NCBI GenBank assembly: GCA_003313425.1
Contig: NHZP01000019.1
Location: 248,001 to 312,000 of the forward strand
Source of the DNA: Pseudopyrenochaeta lycopersici
Taxonomy: Eukaryota; Ascomycota; Dothideomycetes; Pleosporales; Pseudopyrenochaetaceae
Length of the DNA: 64,000 bases
Direction of reading: 5' to 3'
This document shows, piece by piece, positions 34,704 through 48,909 of the stretch. How positions within the stretch are numbered: the first letter of the stretch is position 1; the number at the start of each line of letters is the position of its first letter. The notes beneath the pieces are model-generated. The model saw nothing but the letters and a program-made list of their open reading frames with translations, did no database searches and was not told the origin of the DNA. A program made the translations under genes and the position numbers.

Positions 34704-36232
34704 CTAAGACTTCTCGCCAGCCACCGTCTTCACGCTCTTTCCGCTCTTCATACTCTTCACGCTCTTCAAGCTCTTCTTGCTCGCCGACCGCTTGAGCTTG
34801 GCTTTGAGCTTCTTCCACTTCTGTTGCAACGAGTCCGTTCCCTCTTCTTCGTGCTCTCGTACACTTCTGCTGTCACTCTCAAGACTGCCTCGAGGATATG
34901 TGACCTCACTTCCCAGGTCGACGCTCTCTACGTTCCTTTGGTGGTGCTGGAGCTGATGGGCGTTTGTGAATGGCTTTGACGGGGATTTGGGCTTGCCGAG
35001 TAACATAAATTCAAGCGTCTGCCAGGCCGCCATGTTCGCAATCGGGCTATCGTTTGAGTTACCCTGGACTTCTGGGTTTTTCCATGGACAGTGTTCACGG
35101 TGTGATTCGAGGAGGTTGAGCCGTAAACTTTCGATCGGTACGTTCAATTTCTTACTCATCTCTTTGAGCCGTGTGTCTGATGACAGCCAAAGCCCGAGAC
35201 GTTGGAAGCAGTGGTTGCATACTGCAAGGCTAATCCGCGATTCTGATACGCCTGTCCATCCAAACAGGGCGAATGCGAAAGCTACCATTTCCGCAGATGA
35301 TCTAGGCGGCTCGATCGCGGTTTCCTGGCCTTTGAAGTATGTAGCAGGGATGCGCTTCAATATATCTTGGATTGATGGGTCCGGGTAGATGATGTTCTCT
35401 AACAGAGGAAGGTCGGCGGCCATTGGTGTGAAGGAGGAGTAACGATTGAGGAGTTCTGCTGAGCTCTTTGTCCGCGATGCAATGGCAATATGATATATAT
35501 CCTCTGCCCAACTTGTTAGCCTATGTCTTTGATTCAACGAGCCTGACACGTACCCTGACAGCCTGCCTTCCTCCACATGCACTCTTCAGAATGGCCGGTG
35601 ACGACCAACTCGCGATATCTTTCCACCAGAGCGTCATCAACATCTACAGCAAGATCCTCGCTCGTGTCGATGTCCTTTCCATTTACGTCTTTCCGCTTCG
35701 GCCTCAATTTGACGGCAACACGCTTCTCGCAACCACCCTTACAGGCGACTGTGTTCCACGTATCACAACTCCAGCCCCTCTTGGCCCATTCAACCTCGCT
35801 GATTGCATCCGGTTTGGTGGTCCACTTCTTGACATCAGCGAAGGTTTTCAGTCTCTCTAAAAACTGTTCTTGGCTAAAGGGCTGAAAGTTTGGGGCTTTG
35901 CGTGGTGTAGTGGCTATAGGGGCTTGTTTACTTCCAACGACTCTGACTGTGCCTTCTCTTCGCGGAACGAGGAGCTGTTCTTTGAGCAGTCGTATGCGTT
36001 CTTGACCCTCAGTTATGTTCCTCTGCCGTTCCGCACTGAGGTTCGCACTTCGCGGGCGCTTGTTGGGCGGTTCGGGAGTAGCAGGCGGTGACAGAGACAT
36101 GACTGATGCGTTGGACTCTTGGAGCGTGCTCGCTAGTGAAGTGGTCGAAGTGCTGGCGGTCAGGTTGTCGAGAAGCTTGTGGAACTTGCGCTTTGTGGTC
36201 GCGAGCGCTGGCTGAGAATCGGCGGATGCCAT
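34704..36232 (-). CDS. C3HC zinc-finger protein, Rsm1/ZC3HC1-like
   Basis: Exons 35554-36232 and 34704-35503 with a 50-nt intron encode 492 residues. Residues ~145-225 form the C3HC-type zinc finger. They carry a WSCDTWNTVACKGGC pair and the distal GHSEECMWRKAGC (His-x-x-x-Cys), whose conserved GC precedes the intron; splicing restores GCQEDIYHI. The second half includes the family's Rsm1 domain (SRISLAVCNHCFQRLGLW). The C-terminal tail is basic and very Ser/Lys-rich. Relatives are nuclear-pore or mRNA-export associated (S. pombe Rsm1) and, in animals, NIPA. The N-terminal ~120 residues are disordered and may include phosphorylation sites. Confidence 0.82.
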
Positions 36233-36632
36233 GCTGGGAGTGTAAGAGCGGTGTTGCCGGCGTTATCTGATACGTCACGGCCTGACTCCGAATGAGTGGA
36301 ATGCGCGCCGTCACCTGGCGAGAGCGGTCTCTTAGTGACGATGTTTTGTTTACCTCTCCAGACGTCGGATATGCCGGCGTAGTAAAGCCGTTAAGCTAGC
36401 CGAAAAGAGATTGAGAATACTGCATCTACTGTCTCCAAGTTCTTCAGAGAAAGAATAAACTCTCGAAAGTCTTGGGAAGCTTTCCTGGTCCGTGCCTGTT
36501 GGTGTTGTTCGTTACCATGGCGGTCGCTCCACGCATTAGGAAACCCCCGGTGGCCGCACCGAGCGCTAGTGTTACGTCAAGCCAACCCACATCACACCCC
36601 ACCAAGCAACTGACCTGCATAGCTTTTAGCTC
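36233..36632. promoter_or_regulatory. Divergent promoter between Rsm1-like and MET22
   Basis: 400 bp between two divergent starts. No gene seen. Confidence 0.5.
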
Positions 36633-37889
36633 ATGCCCGCCCCAATTGCGCCATCTAGATTCTTTTTTCTGGCCCTCGTCATCCTGGCTTTCTCACTACT
36701 TAATCCCTCTTTGATCTCCCGCAGTGCCGCTCGGCTGTCGCAATTGAAGCAGCATATTTACCCCTCCCCCGCAATTTTCCATTCCACATCGCCATACTCG
36801 AATTCCAGTCGGAAACTACACACAATGGCCTACGAGAAGGAACTGGAGATTGCTCTCCTAGCCGTCCAAAGGGCTGCCATCCTCACCAAGTCGGTCTATT
36901 CGAGTCACTCCAAGGGCACCCTCTCCAAGAACGACTCCTCACCCGTCACAATCGGCGACTTTGGCGCCCAGGCCCTGATCATCGCGTCAATAAAACATGT
37001 CTTCCCGCAAGATGAAGTCGTTGGCGAAGAAGTTGCCGACGAACTTCGCAAGAATGAGTCGCTCCGTGATCTAGTCTGGGAGTTGGTGCAAGCCGCGAAA
37101 CTGGACGACAGCTCCGCAGAGGACAAGATCGGTGGCCCAATTAAGAGCGCAGACGATATGCTGACGGCAATTGATAACGGAAGGAGCGAGGGAGGCAGGA
37201 AAGGCAGGATCTGGGCACTCGACCCCATTGACGGCACAAAGGGTTTCTTGCGTGGTGGACAATACGCGGTATGCCTCGGATTGTTGGTGGATGGCATACC
37301 AACCGTTGGTGTAATCGGTTGCCCCAACCTCCCCGTTGACGACCAAGCCCCGCTTGACTCCTCAACCGGGAAAGACGCCGACGACAAGGAGGGCAAGGGT
37401 GTGTTGTTCGGTGCCGTGAAGGGTGAAGGCGCAACAAGCCGCCCACTCACCAGCGGCGCTTTACAAGAGCCAAAGAAGATATCCATGAAGCCGCTTCCTG
37501 ATGTTTCGCAAGCAACATTTTGCGAATCTGTCGAGGCAGGCCACTCATCGCAAGGCGACAATGCCGCCATCGCATCGAAGCTCGGTATCACCAAGCCTTC
37601 AGTACGAATGGACTCGCAAGCCAAGTATGGATCCATTGCGCGCGGAGCAGGAGATTTATATCTTCGACTTCCCACTAGCAAGACATATCAGGAGAAAATT
37701 TGGGATCACGCTGCAGGCGTCGTCCTTGTGCAGGAGGCAGGTGGAGAGGTCAGTGATGCATATGGCAAGCCTCTAGATTTCGGCATTGGTAGAACACTCA
37801 AGGAAAACAAGGGCGTGGTTGCTGCACCAAAAGATGCCTTCCCCAAGGTAATCGCAGTTGTCAAGGAGGTATTAAGCGCTAAGGAATAA
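36633..37889 (+). CDS. MET22: 3'(2'),5'-bisphosphate nucleotidase (Met22/Hal2), with N-terminal extension
   Basis: A single exon encodes 418 residues from the ATG at 36633. From a second in-frame ATG at 36825 the protein is 354 residues, the normal length. The inositol-monophosphatase-like core has the metal site EEVADE (about residues 138-143 in the long form), WALDPIDGTKGFLRGGQYA (about 191-209) and WDHAAG near the C-terminus. The enzyme removes the 3' phosphate of PAP formed in sulfate assimilation, is sensitive to lithium and sodium, and protects RNA-processing enzymes. The first 64 residues of the long form contain a hydrophobic helix (FFFLALVILAFSLL). They could be a mitochondrial or ER signal or simply a 5' leader. 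Confidence 0.95.
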   Translation: MPAPIAPSRFFFLALVILAFSLLNPSLISRSAARLSQLKQHIYPSPAIFHSTSPYSNSSRKLHTMAYEKELEIALLAVQRAAILTKSVYSSHSKGTLSKNDSSPVTIGDFGAQALIIASIKHVFPQDEVVGEEVADELRKNESLRDLVWELVQAAKLDDSSAEDKIGGPIKSADDMLTAIDNGRSEGGRKGRIWALDPIDGTKGFLRGGQYAVCLGLLVDGIPTVGVIGCPNLPVDDQAPLDSSTGKDADDKEGKGVLFGAVKGEGATSRPLTSGALQEPKKISMKPLPDVSQATFCESVEAGHSSQGDNAAIASKLGITKPSVRMDSQAKYGSIARGAGDLYLRLPTSKTYQEKIWDHAAGVVLVQEAGGEVSDAYGKPLDFGIGRTLKENKGVVAAPKDAFPKVIAVVKEVLSAKE

Positions 37890-37969
37890 GATTGTCCTCA
37901 GTCCTTGAAGTATCATCTGTAACATCATAGATTCATATCGAACAGAGCGAGATCTCGCCCTTTTGCTGT

Positions 37970-39676
37970 CTAATCCTCCCTAGTCTTCACCAAGCCTCTA
38001 ATCTTCCCAAATGGCGAGGGCACAAAATGGTCCCTCCATTCCATGTCTGCTGCTGTTGTATACCCCGTCGTCGTGATCTGGAACCTTCGAAAGAGATGTG
38101 CCGTTGTTAGATGTAAAGTGGCATACGCAAGACTGTAATTGTCTGTCAGCAACAACCAATATACGCGGACTGGAGCAGGGGAATATACTTGATGCCGACG
38201 CAAGACCTGGAGCCACGAGAGAACGAAAGCATCTGCCGGTCACGTACTTTGTACGTTTCAGGATCACAGAGCCATCGCTCGGGGTCAAATGTAAACGGGT
38301 CGGGGAAAGCATTTGGGTCAGTGTTTTGTAGGTAAATCCCAGACGTTACTGTCATCTGCTACAATGTCAGTAATTTTTCTAGTCTCGAACGAACAAAAAA
38401 TTATAGAATAATGCACTTACACCACCCGGTACGAACACCTCTCCGAATCTCGCCCCCTCTTTGGGCACTCTCCTAGATATCCTGCCAGGAGCCCCGTAAC
38501 TCAATCTCAAGCCTTCTTTGACTACAGCTCGGAGGTACTCAAAGCCTTTCCCTTCCAGACTTGCTGAGCCCACGACCTCCTCTTTCCTCCTGATTCCGCG
38601 CTTCAGCTCTGCAAGCAGTTTTGCCTCAATTGCAGGGTCCTGCGTGACATGCCAGAGTATGTTTCCAAGTGTGTTGGCAGTTGTGTCTGTTCCCGCGACA
38701 ATCATCAGACATCCGTCCGCTACCATGTCTGCCTTGGGCGGCGTGACTTGTCCCTTGGATAAATCAGGGCGAAGCATGAGGTCGAACATTGTTGGAACCT
38801 TCTCCTCTCCTCCCCTATCCCCAACCTCTTCCCCCTCCTTCCCCTTCTTCTCGTCCGCGTCCCTAATCGAGTCCTCAACCCGCTCCCGCGCCAGCCGCTC
38901 CACGAGCTGGAACCCGTAAACTGGCGGAAACTTTTTCTTCCTCACTTTCTCTGGCAACGCAAAGATGAGCTTGTTGAGCAAGTCGAAGAAATTAGGGAAG
39001 TAAGCTGGCACCAGGGCTAATTCGAATCCTTCCATGAAAGTCTCCACTGTGTGATTTCTAAATCCTGGGCTTCCCAAGGCGTCTAAGTCGCTTTGGAAAC
39101 AGTAGTCCATCACCACATCGGCGGTTAGACAGCGGAATGCGTAGAAGAAGTTCACCACTGTGTTTTCCGCTTCGGAGAGCGTGGAGAGGAATTGTACGAG
39201 TTTCTTGCCGTGGAGTGTGGGCTCGACTCATGAGATGGCAGCTTTGGAGAAGAAAGGAGACAAGAATTCTTTCCGTTTCTTAGTCTCAGCCAGCGTAATT
39301 TTGGATTGCAGTGAGCCGGTCAGGAACGGATTGTTCTGCCAGATGCGGGCGAATGGTGTGCCCACACAGTGAATCCTGCCCCTCATCAAACTGAAGCTAT
39401 ACAAATGGGTCAAATGGAGACTTACTGATTGTAGCCTTCCAGATCGGCTATGTGGACTTCGTTTGGCTGTATTCTAATAATCGGGCCATACTTCTTGTGC
39501 ATTTCAGGGAGGAGTTTGATGAGACCTGGTGTAAGGATATCGTAATACGCACTCCATAGCGTCGTTGCAGCTGCTAATTTTGGCCCTGGGAAGGACGCCA
39601 GAGGATGAAAGTAAAGTCGATATATGGTTTTGGCAATGATATAGAGAAGGAATGCAGCAAAGACGAGTGCGAACAT
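37970..39676 (-). pseudogene. Cytochrome P450 with one in-frame stop codon
   Basis: Four exons (39426-39676, 38421-39375, 38189-38355, 37970-38132) would encode about 510 residues with all P450 landmarks. These are an N-terminal membrane anchor (MFALVFAAFLLYIIA), the PGPKLA hinge, the I-helix AGTDTT, the EGLR of the K-helix, PERW, and the heme loop FSRGSRSCVGI, whose intron keeps the frame. In exon 2 a TGA at 39228-39230 interrupts an otherwise continuous frame, where a CGA Arg codon would be expected. No alternative splice around it is visible, and no frameshift occurs. It is either a recent pseudogene by one C-to-T change or an assembly error. If functional, it would be an ER monooxygenase of unknown substrate. 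Confidence 0.8.
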
Positions 39677-40337
39677 GATTGATACTCACTCTACTTTCTC
39701 GAACTAAAATTTACTTTTCGACAAACTCGCAAGAATGCCGCATGTAATTATACATGCAGCTAGAACTGACTTTTCAATAAGTCTGGGGAAAGTGAGGTAA
39801 GCACCAAATGCGCCATGTTCAATGCCAACATACCGTATCTAGGCACAAACGGCGAATGACCACAGATCTGCCAAGCAAAGGTATTTTGTAGCTTTGAAAA
39901 GTACTAGTTTTCTTAGGAAGGAATATAGAGATGTGGTTCGGCATCTTTTTTCTTGATTGTCCACTCACCGGAGTCGGTATTTACGAATCATGGCCAAAAT
40001 GCAAGTCAATGTAGCCATCGAAGCTGCCTCAAGTCCTTGGATTCTAGAACAGAAGATCGAGTGTGGAATTAGTAGAAGGCCATTATTTATGTCACGATAC
40101 TGAACAACATGGGGCTTGGATATGTTCTGGTCCATCTGGGCTTATGCAGAGTGATTGCATTCTGTCAGCGCTAGTATGCTACTTTTAAGTTGAGCTAACC
40201 AACAAACGTAGCAAAGAGTGCAGACAAGAACTCAAAGTCTTGTTTCCAGCCACCATCTTACAGTCACATGAAAATTTGCGGGGTTGAGCGACATGAATAC
40301 TTGGTTGTCTGAGATCTTACTACAACACTACTACATC
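39677..40337. other. Intergenic
   Basis: Upstream of the P450 and downstream of the phospholipase-like gene. No gene or repeat recognised. Confidence 0.45.
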
Positions 40338-41756
40338 CTAACCCAAACGATCTCTACACATATTGATTGCAATGTCGGCTGTTCCGCCGTCAAAGAAATC
40401 ATTCATCAATACCACGACGCATTCTTCCCTCGTAAGATTCCTGCCAGTATCGCCTCGCAATAGCGGCAAGATCTTGCTGTCGCACACTGGCTTGGTCGCC
40501 AGAATAGGACTGGTGGATACATCTGCCTCCAGTACACTTGCAATGATCACATCTCGAATATTCGTCGCAGTTGCCTGGCACTGTAGCAGTAAAAGAGGAT
40601 GGCCTTGTGGTGGATTCTGCGCCATTCGGTTGAGTTTATCAACCATGGAGTCGCCCGTCAGTGTCGCGTTTGCGGCGTCGTCGTAGTTGGAAACCTGGCT
40701 TACGTTCTGAAGAACAATCAACCTCTTCTTCTCATTCCGCAGATCCCTAACACTCTTGCCCATCATGTCGTCTTGGTTGCCGACTTGGATATCTTTGTCC
40801 CTCAGCACATCGTTGAGGACGCCTCGGAGTTCATCGTCATTGGGTCGTGGGCAGTCGCCTGGAACTCCGTCCCAGCGGTTTTGCACAACGATGATTTCGT
40901 CACCGTGTTCCTGCAAGAATCGTACAATGTCGGCGAGAAATTGCTTGTAAAGCATCCCGGGGATTGCACCATGTTGAAAGTACCATGTGTCTTCCAGAGG
41001 AGAGACGCGCTGCATTTGGCGATGACACTTTGCCGGTCTGAACTCAAAGTACCTCGCGCCAATCTTGAGAATGGTATCGAGACCATCCTTTTGCGTGATA
41101 GCTAGGGCACGGATGATATCCGGTGCAATACGATTGATTGCTCCGTCACCGACTTTGTTGAAGATGTCAAAAATGTTAGGGAGACTGCGGCCCAGTGCTT
41201 CCTTGATGATCCCCGTTCCCGCATTCTTCAGCAATTCCATACTTGTTTGCATACTATTCATCCCAATGTCATGCGCAGACGGCAAGACCATCTTTTTGAA
41301 TGGTCGATTCGACTTGTCGTCTCCCTGCGGAATGACATCGCGCATCCAGTTCTCGTAGTTCCTCGTAACCGTGATATAGCACTGATGCTGCTTCGGCAAC
41401 TGCGCGAGTCCAGGCCCAGCATCGTAAAAGCCATACGCCACAATCAATTCTCCATTGTCGACAAAGATGCTAGGCGTTTGGCTCATGTTGACCATGGTAC
41501 CATTCTCCAATTTCCCTGTCATGGTATTCACATCGACCCATTGCTTCGTTAGCTCGCGGCCATCACGACGGACGGTGAACTCGAATTTCCCCGTAAAGTC
41601 GAAAGGCCCAAGGTTTTTCTTGTCAACTTCGAGGTGATCAATTGTGAACTCATGTTGATTGCTTCGTTTGATGTTTTTCTTAGGAACGGTGAACTCGATC
41701 TCGACACCGTTCACGGCAATATAGGTGTAACATTTGACACCCTTTGACGGCATCAT
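40338..41756 (-). CDS. PI-PLC X-domain-like phosphodiesterase
   Basis: A single exon encodes 472 residues. The catalytic pair of a phosphatidylinositol-specific phospholipase C X domain is visible: His in LPSAHDIGM at about 161 and the second His in the FQHGAIPG segment at about 262, with the barrel strands ARYFEFRP and DEIIVVQNRWDG between and after. The N-terminal ~130 residues are beta-rich with an IEFTVPKKN start, a fungal accessory region. There is no signal peptide and no EF or C2 domain, so it is the single-domain fungal/bacterial type. It should cleave phosphatidylinositol or GPI-like head groups; the true substrate is unknown. Confidence 0.82.
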   Translation of the reverse strand: MMPSKGVKCYTYIAVNGVEIEFTVPKKNIKRSNQHEFTIDHLEVDKKNLGPFDFTGKFEFTVRRDGRELTKQWVDVNTMTGKLENGTMVNMSQTPSIFVDNGELIVAYGFYDAGPGLAQLPKQHQCYITVTRNYENWMRDVIPQGDDKSNRPFKKMVLPSAHDIGMNSMQTSMELLKNAGTGIIKEALGRSLPNIFDIFNKVGDGAINRIAPDIIRALAITQKDGLDTILKIGARYFEFRPAKCHRQMQRVSPLEDTWYFQHGAIPGMLYKQFLADIVRFLQEHGDEIIVVQNRWDGVPGDCPRPNDDELRGVLNDVLRDKDIQVGNQDDMMGKSVRDLRNEKKRLIVLQNVSQVSNYDDAANATLTGDSMVDKLNRMAQNPPQGHPLLLLQCQATATNIRDVIIASVLEADVSTSPILATKPVCDSKILPLLRGDTGRNLTREECVVVLMNDFFDGGTADIAINMCRDRLG

Positions 41757-42269
41757 GAAAACAGACTTCTTTTCTTTGTCCCGTAATGTTTAGTTTTGCT
41801 ATGATGGCACCTGGGATGGAAAGCTATCCTCGTTGTATAATGTTGTCGTTTCTAGTGGCTTTGTTGCATGGCCTCGGTGGGTGTTGCGAGGGGAAATCGA
41901 CGGTTCCAGCTGAGGCTGGAATGCCAATGCGGGGTGGCATCTTTATACGACTAGGTCGCAAAGATCTAGACGCCATTTCAGATCCGGGACATGCAGGCTT
42001 TTAGCGGTGGCTCAGCTGTGGTGTTGACGTGGATCTCCGCCAGGTACACCAATGAAGCAATGCATCGCTCACACGCTAATCGGTTCGTTCGGAGAATGTG
42101 GGGTCATTCAACAGAACAAAGGGTTGTAGTCACAGATGTTAAGCCCTCAGCACGGCTTCACGGCACACTTGGAAAGAATTTTTGGCCTAAAAGCTTTCAA
42201 GTGTATTGATAGGCCGCGTCATTAAGCAGAAGACAAGCCACACCCTGCATTCCATTACTTCTTGCCATA
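41757..42269. other. Intergenic
   Basis: Upstream of the phospholipase-like gene, downstream of the GMC gene. Nothing recognised. Confidence 0.45.
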
Positions 42270-44161
<1,892 letters not shown>

Positions 44162-45332
44162 GACTGCAGTAAGACTGTCTCAGGTACCATTAACGAACAC
44201 CTTCAATCCACAAAATACAATTGATACTATATCAACTTCCAAGAACAGATGCAAAAGCACACCCTCCATATTGAACGCTCTCATCTAACCTATATGTATT
44301 GGCACCAACACGAGCATTGGCCACCGAGCCAGCCAAAATATCATAAAAGTACGCATCGTCCATCTAACCCAGCCCAGCCTTCGGTGCAGGATTCGATTTT
44401 CCCCAAGTCTACCGTGTTGGCTGCATTCGCTATTGGTGGAATGCGCTCCAATGGGGGCCTGAATTGCGAAGCTTGCTTGCCTAGGTCCCCGATTTCCCCT
44501 CGGTTTTCTGCCCATTACATATGGATGTGTGCGTTTGGTGATCGCCCGCGTCTGCAGGGTAAGCAGCCGCGTAGAGTTGGAGGATTTATCCGGACCGGTG
44601 GTCCCGGGAATGTGTGTTCACCCGGGTAGATGGGATACTCTCGCATACGGCGGTAAACATAGGATATGGACCAGGTGATACAAGTCAGCCTCTCGAAAGG
44701 TTCGCGTCTGCTTGGCTATGAGGATGACGGAAGGTTAAGGCCGTACCGTTCATCTTTCGTAGTCGCTAAGGGCGGTTGAGCTTTCGCATATCATCAAAAC
44801 GATGACGAACCACAATAGGTTAGAAATCAGTATAAATATAAAAGCCCCCAACTGAATTCGTTATATACTTTGCCTAACGACTAAACTCTTCCATCCTAGT
44901 TCGGCTTCCTTTCACTCTCGATCATCCAACGTCTTACACCTACAAGCCTCTCGCGATTGCCATTTCCCTAAGCGAGGCCAACTCGAACCTTGAAAGGTGA
45001 GTCGAAGTCTCAAACTCGGGTCTGCTAGCTATCTGATGAGGTTGCAAGCGACCAGGATCAGAAGGTTCAAGGAAAGAAAAACGAAGCCGAGCCAAGATAG
45101 GAAAGAAAGCTTCGTCGCAGCGAAGCGAGGCGAAACAGGTGAGGAAATAAGAAATACTCCAATCCATAAGGAGCGCCATACCCAATGCCCGCATACCAAT
45201 GCACCGTATCCAAAAACCGTTTCCACCATCTGGACGCCGTGTAATATCAAACAATTTCGTCATGCGAACAAGATGTTGTGCTTCTAACACACCGTTGATA
45301 AACATAAAACCCCTTTGCCAAGTCTTGTTGAC
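44162..45332. other. Intergenic 1.2 kb
   Basis: Promoter side of the secreted GMC gene and 3' side of the spindle pole gene, both minus strand. Short frames only, no convincing gene. Confidence 0.45.
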
Positions 45333-48300
45333 TTAGCGTACGTTTGTTCTCCACCCTTCTAGCGCACCATAGCTCACATCATCCTCAATGTCTGTGTCAT
45401 TAAACCCTTCCCAAGGCAGCTCTTGAGTCTCACCATCCTCCAAGTCTGCGGTCGTTGCCCTTCCGACCTCGATGCTCTCGTCTTCATCCACAAAACTCCT
45501 AATTGTGACTTTCTTCGCTTTCTTCTCTGGCTCAGCTTTCTCTTCCTCAGCGCGGACTTGTTGGGTAAGATTCTCCACATCAAGCTCGGTAAGCTCATCA
45601 GTCTGCTGACCTTCGAGGACGTCGTAGAGATTGTAGATCTGTGTGTCTTTGATCTCAAGGCGGCGAAGGATCTCTTGAATTGAGGCGTTAAGTTCACGGC
45701 GCTTACGATTGCCGAGGCTGACGTCGTGTGATTCGAGCATAGCACGCATGACGGCAAGCTCCATGTGCAGATGTGTCCGCTCATCTTGAAGTTCCTTCAC
45801 TACCAAAGCAAGAGCCTCCTTAGGTGAGCGAGCGGGTCGTAGCGTAGCATCAACATCGTCAGGCATGCGGGAGGATACAGGTATGAGTTTGGGAACACGG
45901 AAGGCGTCGGCCGAGGTAGATATGCCTTCGCGGCGGCACACAGTACAGTTCGTGTTGTCGTGGTCTTTGCTGGTATACTTGTGCAAGTCATTGATCGTAA
46001 TAGTGGTTTGCCTGTGCGTATCAAGTTTGATGTCAGGAACGATGAACGCTGAAGTCATCTCAGTAGGAGCACTTCGGCGCCGGCGGCCCGTGTTGCTGAG
46101 CATCGATGCGTCAACGGCTGATTGCCTCGTCTGTGTTGCTTCTGCGTCCCCATCAAGATTGGACAAATTGCCTGTAACATCCTCTTCGAATTGTGTTCGC
46201 TGCGTGTTCTCTTTCAGCGAGGATTTTCGTGGCAGAGATGGTCGACGTTCGCTCTTAGCCGACGTAACAGACCGAGCTGTGTCTTCGCGAGCCTGTCGTT
46301 GAGATTGAACTGTTTCCTCGCGAGCTGGTTGCTCCACTGGCGCAGAGGAAGCGCGGCGACGCGCAGCGGCTCGCTCTTCTTCCAAGGCACGTCGAAGCTG
46401 TGCGATCTGGTTGCTATCAATGAAGCTTAGCTCGGTCAGGTCTAGATCGACAGGAGGCTGGACAGTCGTCGTAGGCTTTGCAGGAGCAAGTCCGCGCGAG
46501 GTGTATGGAGTGCCTCGTGGCGCAAGAGAGAGGTCAGTTGTTGATTCCACATCACTCTCAACACGGGCGTTCTTAGCAGCCGGAATGGGCGCGGAGACGC
46601 TTCGATTCGAGAATCGTGAAACCCCAGTATATGCCTTGCGGGGGCTCTCTTCGAACTGGCTCAACTGCTGTGATGCGCTGACGGCCCTACTATTGCGGAC
46701 CTCTTGCTGTACTCGGTTCTTGATGCGAGTGCGGGTGTCTTCGCGGCGATAACTCGGTTTGCGCTGTAATGGTTCTGCAAATGCATGCTCCTTGCCCTTG
46801 CCCTTCGACTTGGGGGCGAAGGTGTCAAAGTCTTGATCATTCGCTTCCCTAATACTGAGAACTTCGCGAGTCATATCCAGGGTCTTTCGAGCCGCGTCTT
46901 CACGCTGCTGAATCTTCCTCCTCAAATCAATCTCTTTCCTGGCCCACTGCTCGTTCTCGTCTTCGTGCTGGGCCGTCAGCTGGGCGAGCTCATTTCGCAA
47001 ATGCTCGTTGTCGAGTCGCATAGCATCATTGGTCTCTTCTTGGGACATATCTTGGAATTGACGAATGGTCTCATCGCGGCGGTCGACCTGCGCCTGTAAC
47101 GCTGACTGCTGTCGAGACCAGCGTTTGGCCTCCTCTTCGCGCTTCGCCTTCAAGCTTGCTACCTGCAATTTCAGTGACTCGTGATCAGCCTTCAGTCTGG
47201 CATATTCGGCCTGCTCTTGGCGCGCCTTGCGCAGCTCAATGTCCTTGCGAGAGAGCTGTTGAGTGTTTTCATCATGCTGAGCGCGAACGCGAGCCAGTTC
47301 AGCATGCAAGGTCGCGTTTTCCTTTTCTGTTGCGTTCGCGGCCTGATCGAAGTGTTGTCTTAGCTGAACAGTTTCTTCTCGATGCTGCGAATGCTCCTCC
47401 TCAAGCTGATGCCGAAGTTGCTCATTTTCGGCTCGAAGGACGTCGATTTCCTGGCGAAGAGTATCGTTCTCGGTGCTTAAAGCTCCTTTCTCATTTTTCA
47501 GCTCCTCACACGTCTGGAACGCCACACCAAGCTGGCTTGCCATATTGTCACGTTCGGTATTTAGTCGCTTCTTCTCGATCTCAAGGACAGCTACTTTCCG
47601 GTCAGCTCGGTCGAGCTTCGTTCGGAGCGTTTGTACGGTCGCATCTAGACCTGTAATGTGTTAGTGTTGGGTCGAAACATTCATTCGGAGTGCACTTACG
47701 CGTCTTCTCGACCTTCCAGCTACTTTTGCCGCTATCAGAGTCTTGCGCACTGTCACTTCGTCGGAGCTTCTCCTGGGCTTGAGTTGTAGCTCTTAGCTCA
47801 ATCAACTCCAGTTCCTGCTCCTCTAGCTTCTTGTCCTGTTCTGCACGCTCATGCTCCATCTGGGCAACCTTGTCTTGTAACAGCTGAAGTGCAGCGAAGA
47901 TCACCTTCTCTTCCTCAGGTATGGGAACACTTTCCACAGGTATGTGATGTGAGCGATGGCCTCCATTAGGCGGGGCGGCGAAGCGCGATCGTGCTGGTGC
48001 ATTTTTGGAGAATACTGGGGTCCCGTCATCGAACACGCCCGAGACTAACTCGGTAAGATTAGGGAGATCAGGCAAGATAAATGACTGCGCAGTCGCGTTT
48101 TGAGCTGCAGTTGATCGTGATCGAGATGTTGCATTGACGCGTGGAGAGGCTTCGACAACGCCATCAATCTGGAGAGATGTTTGTCGGCTACGATTGCCCC
48201 AGCGCGTGTTCTTGGTGGAATCCATGGTTACAGTAGGTGGTCGTTGATCCATGAAAGAGGACTCATCCTCCGAGATTTTTGCGTGCAGTTGTGCGAGTGA

Positions 48301-48909
48301 CGTGCGTTTCCTCTCTTGGTTTGTTACTATGGCTGGCGAGTTGCGTGGTGATGCAGTCTCATAGTCGTTACGCGAGGCGCGTCGTATCTGTGCGTCGCGT
48401 CGAAGGCTTCCAGTCTCCGCTAAATGTGACTTGCGCGAGCGGTTGGTTGGTGGCGTAATATCGTAGAGACTGTTGAACTGGGAGCTCTTGTTCGGTGTGC
48501 CACGGTTGCTGCGGTTGACTCCACGCGCCTGTTCGATTGGCATGTCCTCCTCTTCTGACAGACTGTGGTCGAAGTCCCCGAATTCTTTGTTTACCATTGA
48601 TGTGTCTGGGTTAGGTTGTTCAGAGCGGAACATGTGCCAGGTGTTGACCTTTTTCGCGGTCGAGCGAATGCGTGGGTATTGTGGGAGGGTGTTTGTGTCG
48701 TCCTCGAATTTGTGCTGTGTTGACATCAAGATGTCTGGATCGTTGAAGAAATTGGACGTTTCTGTGTCGAAGCCCGAGTGCTTGGTAGGATTCGAGTCGC
48801 TCGGCGGCGGTGAGGGTGATGTAATATTTCGTGGGCTGTGGCTCAGGCTGCGTGAAAGTTCACGAATGGCGCGCGCTTTCCCGTCGCTGGTGGGCGGAGA
48901 AGATTGCAT
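45333..48909 (-). CDS. Spindle-pole-body coiled-coil protein, Cep57/Ppc89-like
   Basis: Exons 47700-48909 and 45333-47650 with a 49-nt intron (CACTAAC branch) encode about 1175 residues. The first ~370 are disordered and Ser/Thr-rich. Long coiled coils follow (about 370-640), with heptads of Glu, Leu, Arg and Gln. The second half contains the conserved fungal segment DLHKYTSKDHDNTNCTVCRREG (a Cys pair) and a Cep57-type microtubule-binding region with a regular heptad block (REELNA...IQEILRRLEIKDTQIYNLYDVLEGQQ). S. pombe Ppc89 and human Cep57 anchor spindle-pole or centrosome components. This function fits but is inferred from architecture. Confidence 0.78.
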
